DNA from: Lasioglossum baleicum
Taxonomy: Eukaryota > Arthropoda > Insecta > Hymenoptera > Halictidae
Assembly: GCF_051020765.1 (NCBI RefSeq)
Contig: NC_134933.1
Coordinates: forward strand, 15,225,461-15,289,460
Direction of reading: 5' to 3'
Length of the DNA stretch: 64,000 bases
Shown here: positions 1 through 9,560 of the stretch, one piece after another
Layout: the number at the start of each line of letters is the position of its first letter
How positions within the stretch are numbered: position 1 is the first letter of the stretch
Notes under the pieces: model-generated
The model's database searches: none
The model's input: the letters and a program-made list of their open reading frames with translations, nothing else
Told to the model about the DNA's origin: nothing
Program-made: the position numbers and the translations under genes

Positions 1-587
1 TTGCCGGGGCGCCGCGTACCTCGACGTACCGGGAATAAAAATTCACCGGGGATCAACCGGTCGACGAGCCTGCCGCGATCATCAATTTAGGGAATCGTAG
101 CCGTTTCGCTTCTCTCGACGTCGCGCGTCGCATCGTCTCGTCTCCCCTTGCCTATGGAGGTCAAAGAGATTGTAGGATACGGCAGTTCACCGCGGTGAGA
201 AAATTCAACGAGTACTCTGCAAATCACTCTCAAACGGTTCGCGTGGCATTCGCGTGGCATCTCGTTTCAAACGAACGTTCCACGGTTATTTTCAGTTCGC
301 ATCGAACGGCGGACGCGAACGGGTCAAACGTAAACCCTAAACCGTAAACGGATTTTCTAAACCAGGCATTGCCAAGAAATAGGTGCTCTGAACCCTAGGA
401 ACATTCTGGATTGCCTCCGGCGAAAGCCTTTCTATCTCGTTTCCTCATTGCGTAGAATGTCCCTCCATATTGTGGTGAGATGACAAGAAGGCAGCAGAAA
501 TTGAGGAGAAAAGTTACCATTTTCTGCCAGTACCGGATTAGTCACGCGACAACTGTGACACATGCACGAACTTGGACCGTATACATA
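1..587. other. Noncoding DNA, no feature recognised
   Basis: CpG-rich sequence grading into AT-richer sequence near the boundary of the TIR element that starts at about 588. I see no credible exon, RNA gene or repeat. Confidence 0.5.
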
Positions 588-763
588 CAATCGGGGACAA
601 TATTAAGTGGACACTCTTAAAAATCGCTTAACTTTTTTAAAATTGGTATAAAGGACTAGAAGTATTTTCAGATGTTAGACCGCTTAATTTGCTAGAGAAT
701 GAGTAAACAATGATATGTTTTGTCAACTTTTTTATCCGAGCCTGTAACGATAATTTAAAATAT

Positions 764-1218
764 TGTATTGTATTTGCTTTATTTCAGCCTTACAGCTAAG
801 AAATGTGACTTGGTTTACATTAACCTAACTTTGCATATCTATCTTATTTCACACATTCGGTCCATATCTTCTCTCACTCTTTTTCTTTGTCTCACTCATT
901 CCTACCCTAACCTATTTTGCTTGTATCCTCATTATTGCATTCCTTCCTATTCCCTAACATTTGTTTTTATAATAGTTTGGCATATTCTTCGATGTATTTA
1001 TCCTTTCTCTCTTTCTCCTCAACTTCTCCAACCACTCTTCGACATTTCTATCTTTGCTCCCGCTCACTACACTCCTCGATCCTGATCTTTTCTCCTATTA
1101 CCCTGCATTCCCTTGTTAAATGTTCTAGGCTTCCATACTTGTCACCACAAAGGTCGCATCCTCTCGCCTCGTCTTCCAGCCAGTATTTGCTCCAATTTTC
1201 TGTGTTTCCGCGTCTTAC
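764..1218 (-). mobile_element. 5'-truncated non-LTR retrotransposon fragment with 16-bp target duplication
   Basis: The fragment is bounded by a perfect 16-bp direct repeat, CGATAATTTAAAATAT, at 748-763 and 1219-1234. It lies inside the TIR element at 588-1521. On the minus strand it encodes the extreme C-terminus of a non-LTR reverse transcriptase, with the motif CDLCGDKYGSLEHLTREC (C-x2-C-x8-H-x4-C) typical of the C-terminal zinc-binding tail of R1/Jockey/I-group proteins. The 3' end, on the left in window orientation, ends in short AATACA-type repeats rather than a long poly(A). Severe 5' truncation plus a mid-length duplication is the hallmark of target-primed reverse transcription. Dead copy. 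Confidence 0.82.
1048..1218 (-). pseudogene. Non-LTR reverse transcriptase C-terminal tail (fragment)
   Basis: The minus-strand frame reads from VRRGNTENWSKYW through a CCHC zinc-binding motif to a stop near 1048. Residues translated upstream of 1218 come from the surrounding TIR element and the target duplication, so the apparent ATG near 1302 is not a start of this protein. Everything upstream of the tail (endonuclease, RT catalytic core) is missing. Family level: C-terminal CCHC of a non-LTR RT; clade not resolved. Confidence 0.75.
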
Positions 1219-1521
1219 CGATAATTTAAAATATGCGTTTTGTAGTTTTCGGTAACTTATATACATACTGAAAGTTTTATTGAAATTCGGTGAACATTGC
1301 AATGAGCTACATACGTTTAAAGATCAAAGCTTAAGGGTGAAAGTCGCAGATTTTCAAATTTCTTACGTGATCATCACTAAATGTTTTGTAGCTCATTGGA
1401 ACGTTAACCTATTTCGTTAGCAAATTAAGCGATCTAACATCTTAAAAAGTTCAAGACCTTTGGACCAGTTTTTAAAAAGTTACGCGATTTTTACGAGTGC
1501 CCACTTAATATTGTCCCCGAC

Positions 1522-2324
1522 TATATTGGGTTAGCTGTATATACTTATAGACCTGCCTTCAGATAACACACACACACTCACGTGTCTTGTTCCAAGATTA
1601 CATAGTCTACCAGATGACGGTTGTGTGGGCAAAGTGCTATAGTCTGTTGAGAAGTCGCAGTACCGCGAAACTAAAGTGTTAGAGAGGAAAGAGAATATAT
1701 ATTTTATTATATATTACATTACATAACGCATAACGAATAAACTGTAACTGATCCAGGAGATATAAATGCTCGGCGCGTCGCGCATCGCGTGCTCGGAATT
1801 CAAAGACAGTCTTCCGCTGATTCCACGCGACCGTTTCGCGTGGGATAGTCGCCGCGCCGTTTCGAACGGACATCGATTCGTTCACGAATTCACGAATCCG
1901 CGAGTCCGCATCGTCACACGTCGCGTTTCCCGCCTTCTCTCCGATAAAACCAAACCTCGGCCGCAAAACGAATTAAAATCGAACGGTGAAACACGAGTTT
2001 TATTGACTTCCAGGTTCGCCCGTTGATTAAACTTTTATTTCCCTGGAGCGCCGTCGATAATGGCGCGCGCTTTTTCCGAGAATCGCCGTGCGTCGGTTAT
2101 CAAATTTTGATCGCCGGTAAAAATTACTCATTACTCAAAATTGCGCATTTCCGAGCTGATGTCGAACAGGGCAGCGATGAACGATCGTCCGAGGGGTTCT
2201 TCGTTTCGGATTGTCTCGTCGCGCGTCGTGGAAAAATAGAGAAAGGAGAGACTGTTCGAGAAGCAGAACATTACCGGAAGATCCTGAAAAATCATGTTCA
2301 GTTTTGAAATAGACAATAGTCTAT
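1522..2324. other. Noncoding DNA with short CA-rich patch
   Basis: After a small CACACACAC patch near 1569-1580 the sequence is CpG-rich background. The frames here are Arg/Ser-rich and lack domains or splice context. Nothing else supported. Confidence 0.45.
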
Positions 2325-2925
2325 AGTGGTATTCATAAAATATTGATTTTTAAATGCTTGTATGTACAATTTTTAATAAATCTTATTGATTTAATCGTTT
2401 TTGAAGGTGATGGACATTTAGAAAGCAATATGCATACATTCGTTAAACATCAATATCCACTGAAGTATCTGTGACACTTTAGACTATAGATTGTAATAAT
2501 TCCCGAAGAAGGACGAAAGTGGAAACGATTCTTGCGGCATCATACAAGAAAAGTGTACTGAAAATATTCCAATTTGAAAAAATACGGAACTATCTGGAAC
2601 TCAAAAGGTATTCCATGTCAGAGGGAAATAACGTCGACAACTTTAATTAGTCCTTTAAGAATTACTTATTTAATAAATGACGAACTGTAATTACAAATTT
2701 GAGGTATACATTTCCAAAGTAAAAGGATGCTTTCCATTAAAAAAATTTTTAGAAATACGGAATAGTCTCGGCAGGGCTCTCTGAAGAAAATTAGTAATTT
2801 TTTCGATCGAGAATCATGTTCACAAAACGTTAATTTCTAAATGCTTGTCCTAAATATAATTTTTATTAAATTTCATTAAGATCGACATTTTCAGCATTGT
2901 TAAACATTTAGAAAGTAACGTAAGT
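2325..2925. repeat. AT-rich island with diverged direct repeats
   Basis: An AT-rich block interrupts GC-rich surroundings. Its two ends are similar in the same orientation: about 2325-2440 and 2813-2925 both contain TTAAATGCTTG or TCTAAATGCTTG, then an AATTTTTA-rich stretch, then a CATTTAGAAAG motif. The similarity is imperfect, roughly two thirds by eye. This could be an old tandem duplication or a decayed repeat element with terminal direct repeats. No coding potential is seen inside. Confidence 0.4.
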
Positions 2926-3653
2926 AGATGCATGATGTACCGACATGCGACAAGCCATTTTTTACGAAATAAACTGCTAGATCGGCCGCCCGGACCACTG
3001 TGCGACACGCCGCGACGAGTTTCCCTCGCGTTTCGGTGTTACAAGCGCAACGGGCCCCCGTTCGAAATCAAGTTCTTCGCCGATGTGGAAAACAAGACGA
3101 TCCACTTGGACCGCTCCTCTCTTTACGGGCCGAGGGAGAAGATAAAGAGTAAAAGTTTGGATCCGTTCCATTGTTCGACGCGAGGCAGCACTCGGCTCCT
3201 GAAAATGCTCACGGTCGATCGCTCTCGTCACGTACCGCGGAAATCAATGAGACTACGTACGGTGGCTCGTAGGAATAGCAAAGAAGGGAGCTTGCTTTCC
3301 CGACTCTGCTTGCCGCGAACCTTGCCGCAGTTTCGCACAGCTTCGCACAGCTTCGTAGAGCTTCGCTGACAATGAAAGCTTTCTCCGCGAGCTCCCAGTC
3401 TGCTCGGTTGAAACGTGACCCATCCCGCGGACTCCGCAAATACGTAAGAGCACGGACTTCTCACGAGAATTCGCGTTTTTCTCGGTGTAATTGATATTTC
3501 CACTTTGTTCCTCGCAACGTGAACGAAGACGGTTTCCTCCTCACCTTTTCGACGCTCGAAGTTCTAAGGTTTGGTGCAACTTGCGCACTACGGTGTGAGC
3601 TTTCCAACATGTGATACACCGCGCCGTTTTGGTCGCGCTGCAATCCCCTCCAA
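2926..3653. other. GC-rich noncoding DNA
   Basis: CpG-rich background. Small local duplications such as CTTCGCACAG/CTTCGTAGAG near 3331-3365 are the only structure seen. Overlapping frames on both strands look like composition noise. Confidence 0.4.
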
Positions 3654-3661
3654 CTAATTAC

Positions 3662-3767
3662 TACGGGCGGGCAGGTACCCGAAAATTTCTGTGTCGGTCC
3701 GGGGATTTTAACCGGGTTCGGGTGCCGACACGACTCGAACCAAGGCTCGGATACCCGCCCACCCCTA
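3662..3767. mobile_element. 106-bp hAT-type MITE with perfect 8-bp TSD
   Basis: The element starts TACGGGCGGGCAGGTACCCG and its right end reverse-complements to TAGGGGTGGGCGGGTATCCG, an imperfect TIR of about 20 bp. It is flanked by a perfect 8-bp duplication CTAATTAC (3654-3661 and 3768-3775). An 8-bp TSD with TAGGG-type ends is characteristic of hAT superfamily MITEs. The interior carries further CGGGT/ACCCG inverted pieces and no coding sequence. Related ends occur at 14518, 15400 and about 53325. Confidence 0.88.
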
Positions 3768-3775
3768 CTAATTAC

Positions 3776-5040
3776 TCGAATCGTAAGAAGATTCGATACA
3801 CAAGGGAAGGTTCGTGTCTCTCACTGCCAAACGGTCCATCGTACGTACATATGGTCGCGAATCGGCGTCGAAAATGGTAACTGCCCCGTTCCAGCGAAAC
3901 GGATCGGTTGCTCGTGTAAATGAACAAACGCGTTCTAATTACGGCACGGTAACCGAGCGAATCATCGCTTGGATCGATCGCGTCGCAATTAGTCTTCGTT
4001 GTGTATTTTCACGGCACTTTGAAAACGGACATACCGGAGCGACGCCTCCCCCTCACGTAGACGATCACCGTAGACACGGAGAAACCGCGCATGCCCTGAT
4101 AGCGCGTGCACGTTGTCGAGTCCCGTCTTGTCGTAGATGTGGTTTCGTGGCCCTCGACTCCGGGAAGTGCCTCTCGGGGCAATCTATCGCCTCTCACGAA
4201 GACACGCGACGCGACACGGGGTGAGAAGCCGTTGCGAACACCGGCTTACCTTGACTACCGTTGCTTTGGAAACTATGATACAGTCGAACTATAGCTATTC
4301 GGTTGCCAATGTTGTCATAGAACAGAGGTGTAACAATGGAACGCCGTTTATTAAAAGTTTCACCGTTTACCAGTAAATACTCTCTCGTATAGAGGATTTC
4401 CGATGGGGCGCGGTATATTCTCCACTTGACCCTCTTTCCCGAGCTTGTTCCCATCCTCCTTGCCGGTGCTCCACCTCCTCCTATTCCGGTTTCTGGAAAT
4501 GATCGCGAGCGCGAGGCGAGGAGATGGAGGCGGGAAACGGAACGAAGATAGGCAGAGAGGCTGAGAGACGGAGTGGGAGAAAGGGAATCCGTATCCTAGT
4601 CCCGACAGAGACAGATCCTGCTCCCGGTGCCAGATCCTACCGCGACGATCTCCAGTCCCCGTGCTCCAACTCGAGTCGTAAGATAACGCGCGTCAGAGCT
4701 CTCCAAAGGCGGCGAGTTTACTCACGGAAAATTGCCTTGGCGCGCACACCGAGAGCTAGAGAGCTAGAGAGCTAGATAGCTGCAGAGGGAGATAGCCAGG
4801 GTGTGTGCATCCGGCCCACGAGTATGCTCGTATACCCGGGTTACCGTGTACCGTGTGCCCGCGCGAAAACGAGACCAACTATGAAAATACGTATGTACGT
4901 TCGCCAAATACCTGGTTCGCGAGCTACCGCCGCGACTTGGCCTGCCAACCATCGATCGTTGCAGCCTGGCCGAACCGTGGAACAACGATAAATATTGCGT
5001 CGAACGAGACATGGTCGAGATCGAGGCGAGAGTACACACA
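3776..5040. other. GC-rich noncoding DNA
   Basis: Background sequence with one tandem repeat at 4753-4776 (8-bp unit GAGCTAGA, three copies). Frames are short, overlapping and domain-free. No element boundary identified. Confidence 0.4.
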
Positions 5041-5710
5041 TTTATTATTATTATTATTATTTATTATGCACGGACCGAGGTCCATTTGCAATAGAATAAA
5101 GACTTACAATAGAATAAAGACTTAACATAAATTACTAAAAAAGGACATGCATAAACGAAAAAAGAACTATTGGTTTAAAGGTACTGATATTATGAGTTAA
5201 TCCTGCGTAATTTTTTTTTAAAGTTTGTAACGACCCATTAAAATAGTCAATACTATTATGTAGAGTGTTGGAGTTCGCAATAATTCGATTTATAGGATTT
5301 GTTAATCCATATGTGGATTTGCATTTAAGTGTTTGAAAACCTGCTCGAGATCTCAAAGCACGTTCAGGTGCGTAAAAATTGATTTGCATAAGGAGAGAGG
5401 TACAATCTATATGGTTATTAATTAAATTAAAAATAAGGCTCTGGTCGGATACTCTTCTGCGAGCAGACAATGTTTCCAGGTTGACTATGGTTAATATTGT
5501 GGAGTAATCGTGATCAAAGATTGACATAGGATTATCAATCTTATGAGAACAAAACCTGAGAAATTTATGATGCACTCTCTCTAGCATGATTTCATAATTT
5601 AAGCTATTCGGAGACCATATAACTGAAGCATATTCCAACTGGGGACGGACAAGGGCAATATATAGCAATCTAATTGTGCGTATTGAGTGAAAATCAGTAG
5701 AAAAGAAATT
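5041..5710 (-). mobile_element. 5'-truncated non-LTR retrotransposon with (TAA)n tail, copy 1
   Basis: Read on the minus strand this is the 3' end of a non-LTR retrotransposon: the last part of the RT protein, a 3' UTR ending in GGACCTCGGTCCGTGCATAA, and a (TAA)n microsatellite tail (5041-5061 in window orientation). It matches the copies at 6983-7274 and 30560-31868. Similarity with the last is recognisable up to about 5710, where this copy is 5'-truncated. A simple TAA-type tail instead of poly(A) is known from I-type and some related non-LTR elements; the clade is inferred only loosely. Confidence 0.85.
5135..5668 (-). pseudogene. Non-LTR reverse transcriptase, C-terminal third
   Basis: An open frame of 177 codons begins inside the protein with the conserved thumb-region motif LVRPQLEYASVIWSP, followed by ERVHHKFLRF. 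Both are standard in Jockey/CR1-like RTs downstream of the polymerase core. The catalytic FADD motif and everything before it are absent because the copy is 5'-truncated. The stretch is uninterrupted, so it may be relatively young, but it cannot make a working enzyme. The ATG at 5668 is an internal methionine or chance codon, not a real start. Confidence 0.8.
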
Positions 5711-6982
5711 TATCTTCTCTTTCGGTATTCATTTTTCAGCTTGGCACACAAGATGTACCAATTATATCTTCCTACGGTCGGTGTGTATCTTTAACGAGTC
5801 GTTCTCGCGCTAAATTCGACGAGAATACCGGGCCGTGTCCATAACGTTACAGGTTACAGGGTGATTTCTCTCTTCTCGAGTACCGTGATTCGTTGGAACG
5901 CGAACGGGCGATTACGACGCCGAGGGCGAGGGTGAGAGGAGAGCGCGGGCAACTTTAAAGTACCTTTTCGTGGAGAATATGCGGGCGTTCCGGATATAAT
6001 TCGAGGTTTAGTTTAAACCGTGAGAGCTCGAATTTTCCGGACTTTGCTTGTCTCGTGTTAGAAATAAACGTTTCTATCCGACGTGTGCGCCGTTCGTAAC
6101 GAATCGAGTAGAGCGAGAGCGATTTTCCGAGATTTTTAAAACTCGATCGAGCCGGGAATGCGGCAACACGAACGGTGATGATAATGATTATAATATCCGA
6201 TTAGAGTGTTGGTGTATTTCCGGGAACGATGCTTTCGTTACACGACAATGGTGTTGTTGCGTGGTCGATAAAAAGAGGTCGTTTACCTTACACTCGGTGC
6301 TGCGCGACGGCATTCAGTTTTCTCGGTGAAGGACGGAAATAAGGTTACGGCTGGGTAGTCAGGGTCGTCGAGCCACCCGACGCGACGCGACGGCGACGCG
6401 ACGGTGACGATGTAGAGTCGCGCGTTCCCGGAATGAGAATCGAAGCGAAAAAGTTCCGCGAGTTTCGATAATCGGTTGGCTTTATCGAAGACTGGACATC
6501 AGCGACGAGCAACAGAGATAAGGTGGTTGTCGCGTCCTCGAAATACGGGCGAAAGGTTAAGGATCGAGGAGAGCGCGTATACACTAGAGGATCGAGCGGG
6601 CTCGTGATTCGACCCGACTCGCGATCGTATCTCGAAGAATTTTTGACCTAGCTAAGCCCGAAAGCGATTAATTTGTTTTCTATATGCCACTTATCACGTG
6701 CTCGCTCATGCACGGGACACTCGTTCTACAAAACTATTTTATCTACGGTCGTTTCGCGACGCGCTCGCGATTTCCATTTCTCTCGGACCGGTGTTATCTT
6801 CCGCGAAGATCCCACGCGAGATGTAATTCGGTTAGGGAAACCGAAGCCGGAACACGAACGCTTTGATCGTGTGTTCAGCAAATTCCGTGTGAAATCTTTA
6901 TCGCGGATCGGAGTCGATATTACGCGGCTCCGATAACGTACACTCGGAAGAACGTTTCGAATATCCGGTACAGACAACAGCG
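5711..6982. other. GC-rich noncoding DNA
   Basis: CpG-rich background with GCGACGCGACG runs around 6385-6400. No feature supported. Confidence 0.4.
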
Positions 6983-7274
6983 ATATTATTATTATTTATT
7001 ATGCACGGACCGAGGTCCACATTTACAATAGAATAAAGACTTACAATAGAATAAAGACTTAACATAAATTACTAAGAAAGGACATGCATAAAAGAAAAAA
7101 AAAACTATTGGTATAAAGGTACTGATATTATATGAGTTAATCCTGCGTAATTTTTTTTCGAAAGTTTGTAACGACCCATTAAAATAATCAATACTATTAT
7201 ATAGAGTGTTGGAATTCGCAATAATTCGATTTATAGGATTTGTTAATCCATATGTGGATTTGCATTTACGTGTT
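6983..7274 (-). mobile_element. 5'-truncated non-LTR retrotransposon 3' end, copy 2
   Basis: Nearly identical to 5041-5320: a (TAA)n tail, the GGACCTCGGTCCGTGCATAA end, and duplicated AATAGAATAAAGACTTA units. It ends abruptly after GCATTTACGTGTT, where copy 1 continues into coding sequence. Only the 3' UTR and last codons of the RT remain. High similarity to copy 1, less than 2 kb away in the same orientation, suggests recent activity or local duplication. Confidence 0.85.
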
Positions 7275-7378
7275 ATATATTAACGATGTAACTCGCGATC
7301 GCGAGCAAGGTTGATCGGCTCCGGTTTTTACGGTCATGGTTCGGATATATATAATTCGGTCGTAACAGTTGCGTCACA

Positions 7379-7393
7379 GGTGAGCGACTCACC
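7379..7393. promoter_or_regulatory. 15-bp palindrome upstream of a TATA promoter
   Basis: GGTGAGCGACTCACC is a perfect inverted repeat with a 3-bp centre, about 220 bp upstream of the TATA box at 7609. It could be a dimer binding site. The assignment rests only on symmetry and position. Confidence 0.25.
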
Positions 7394-7608
7394 TTTGGAA
7401 GATCGCACGACGCTCCACTTCCTCGACTCGCTGCGTTGAAGCGAGAAGGAGGCTCTGTCTCGGTGCATTAGCACGGGGCAGGGGAATCGCGAGCATCGTG
7501 GGCCCCGTGGGCATATTGCGTATCGTGGGCTCCGTGGGCCAGCGCGTCGTGTCGTGTCGTCTCGCTTCGCCTCGACTCGCTTCGCGCGTGGGGGAAACCA
7601 GTCGGTCG

Positions 7609-7645
7609 TATAAAACCGGCGAGCGAGTCGCGGCTCGAGTTAGTT
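7609..7645 (+). promoter_or_regulatory. TATA box plus initiator-like core promoter
   Basis: TATAAAA lies at 7609-7615. An initiator-like GTTAGTT lies at 7639-7645, placing its A 33 bp after the first T of the TATA box, which is the expected spacing for an RNA polymerase II start. Upstream is CpG-rich sequence with a local duplication, ATCGTGGGC(C/T)CCGTGGGC (near 7495 and 7526). Downstream lies a candidate first coding exon. Spacing and context support a real promoter, but no transcript evidence is available. Confidence 0.5.
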
Positions 7646-7733
7646 CGCTCGCGCCTCGCGTGGGTTTCGATTCGTTTTGTTATCCGAAAGGCAGGCGCGC
7701 GCAGTATATCATACGGTCTCGTGACGTTCGATT

Positions 7734-7821
7734 ATGACGATTTCCGAAGTGACAAGCGTCGCGACAGTGAGTTTAGGTGGTCCCTTGCCATTGCTACGGT
7801 TCCCGGAGCTCGAGGATGCCC
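7734..7821 (+). CDS. Candidate first coding exon, unidentified protein
   Basis: An ATG at 7734 lies about 92 bp downstream of the inferred start site. The frame begins MTISEVTSVATVSLGGPLPL and stays open to a stop at 7896-7898 (54 codons if unspliced). Two perfect GTGAGT donors interrupt it: at 7767 (phase 0, 11 residues) and at 7822 (phase 1, 29 residues, ending ...FPELEDA). The second gives the longer, more leucine/proline-rich peptide and is the exon end chosen here. I do not recognise the protein, and it has no signal peptide or membrane segment. It could also be a noncoding first exon. No downstream partner exon could be assigned. Confidence 0.33.
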
Positions 7822-9560
7822 GTGAGTACTCGCCGAGCTCGATGCCGGGGCAGGATCGCGGGTGCCAATGTCGGGCGAAGGATCCCTCTCGAGGATAAAC
7901 GGAGAACGAGTTGCTGGTAGCGTGTTCCACGCGTCGCAGCGCGCGTATAGGAGGTCTGGGTCGGTATTGGAATTCCAGGTTGACCTTGGAGACTTGCTTA
8001 TCGGTGCTATTTATTTTTCACGAGGCTGTCGGCTCGCGGTTCGCGTCGCTCGCATTTTTTTTTTTATTCATCGGATATCGGATCTTCCACGATATTTGCC
8101 GCGTCGCGGTACGTTCGTGTCGGATCGGCGCGATGCCCGTGAAGGATCCGAAGCCACAGGTGGCGGTCAGAAAGACCGGCCGCGGCCGGCCCGGACAGAG
8201 AAACGGAGAAAGAGAGAATTAGAGAGGAGAGGGAAAGAGAGGGAGAAAGGAGTGTGTTTGCTCGTCGAAGGTCGCGAGCCGTTGACAGGATTGGTAGGTT
8301 TGCGTTGGAGCCGGTCGAAACGCTGCTAGCGGGCAAACTTTTGCTACCTGGAGAAGGAGGGCGGGAGTCGCGATTCACACCGGAGGCTGCTGCTCGGGCG
8401 AAAGTTTGTGAACACGGTCGGTTAACCGTTTGGCAGCGGTATGCAAATGGAATCGTCGGGAGTAGTCGAGCAGAGACAGACGCCGCTGATAAACGTGTTG
8501 CGACGGTGAACGAATTATTCGGTGGTTCCGAGAACCCGAAGGAATAATTAGAACGCGTTAGCGCAATTTTCCCGGCGGAGCGCGCGCGCGCGACGGCAGA
8601 GGTCGGGCCACGGGTGGAAACGTCGACTTGCTCGTCGGGTTCGCGTTGACAATCGTCCGGCTTCGAACAGCCGAACGTCCAAACATTCGAGTATGCATAC
8701 CTAGTAAAAGAGTTTCGACGGCGACGACGTCGACGACGGATTTAAGCGCGGAAGAAGCCATGCACGTCGCTACCGAGGTTGCCATAGGTCGGGCCGCGGC
8801 TCCGAGACGAGCCGAGGCGGACCGAGACGGTCCGAGCCGAACCGGACCAGTTAGTATTTTGGTTCGAAAGTTCGCGAGGCACGTGGCATCGATTTAACGT
8901 CACGGTCGGGTATTTCGAGCGACGATCCGTCTACCTGGTGTTCGGCTCGACGGTGATCGCGGAACGATCCCGTGGACGAGCGGCGATAGAAATTCGTTTC
9001 CAGATTCGGAATGACGAGTTGCCGCCAAAGCATGCCGTAATAGCTGAATCTTAAATATCTTAATTAACCCTGTCGGAGGTCCACAAAATCTTTACTCGGT
9101 CGTCGCGGAAAGAAACGCGGTAATTAAGAATCCGTGCCGCGGCAGAACGAACTTTCGTCGAAGTGGTGTACCCGAGTATGTACATACACGGAAAACCGAT
9201 TTATTTTGTACGAGCAGACGCGCGAGATGTACCTAATTACCGCGCCGAGCACGAGTAAAGTAAACGTGATCAGAAAAAGTAACCTAATTAATTGCATTCG
9301 ACGACAAATATTCGAAAATCTCGATGCGAAATATTTTGATTGGCCCCTCCGGGTGCGATGCGCATTTTTCCTCTCCCTGCTCGTGTTGGTGTACCCGCGA
9401 CTGCGTCGCTGGTGGCGTTTCCTGTGTGTAACACCTATAAATTTACTATCCATACATCAGCCGGCGTTTGTTGGCATGTTGGCAAACTACGCGACGCGTC
9501 CGTTTACAAATATTTATAAAAAGATCCGCGTGTCCCTGTCGGATCAGCCGCCGCTTCCGC
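7822..9560. other. GC-rich noncoding DNA downstream of the TATA promoter
   Basis: Possibly intron of the gene starting near 7640. It contains a purine-rich GAGAGAAAGAGA-type stretch (about 8205-8250) and a short (CG)n run at 8581-8591. A 144-codon frame at 9134-9568 includes one hydrophobic stretch but has an equally open antisense partner and no recognised domain; I do not call it a gene. Confidence 0.35.

Larger units (their letters stand above)
588..1521. mobile_element. TIR DNA transposon remnant, Tc1/mariner-like, interrupted
   Basis: The ends are inverted repeats: 591-610 reads TCGGGGACAATATTAAGTGG and 1501-1520 is its reverse complement. Similarity continues inward for well over 100 bp with mismatches. 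TA dinucleotides stand just outside (586-587 and 1522-1523), consistent with a TA duplication, although the exact end base differs between sides. No transposase is encoded, so this is a non-autonomous copy. The interior resembles the mariner-type family at 42171, 49528 and 54838 in places, for example the GCAGATTTTCA motif near the right arm. A 5'-truncated retrotransposon fragment is inserted at 764-1218. The family call is an inference from TIR style. Confidence 0.75.

Noticed and set aside
2325..2925. LTR retrotransposon with two LTRs
   Set aside because: The direct repeats are too diverged, lack TG...CA ends and a duplication, and no coding sequence lies between them.
6380..6400. GCGACGCGACG runs as a CRISPR-like or satellite array
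   Set aside because: Very short, scattered through the window at many places, and simply reflect the base composition of this genome.
5041..7274. The two same-strand (TAA)n copies as LTRs of one element
   Set aside because: Both are the 3' end of a non-LTR element with different 5' truncation points, and the DNA between them is ordinary GC-rich background.
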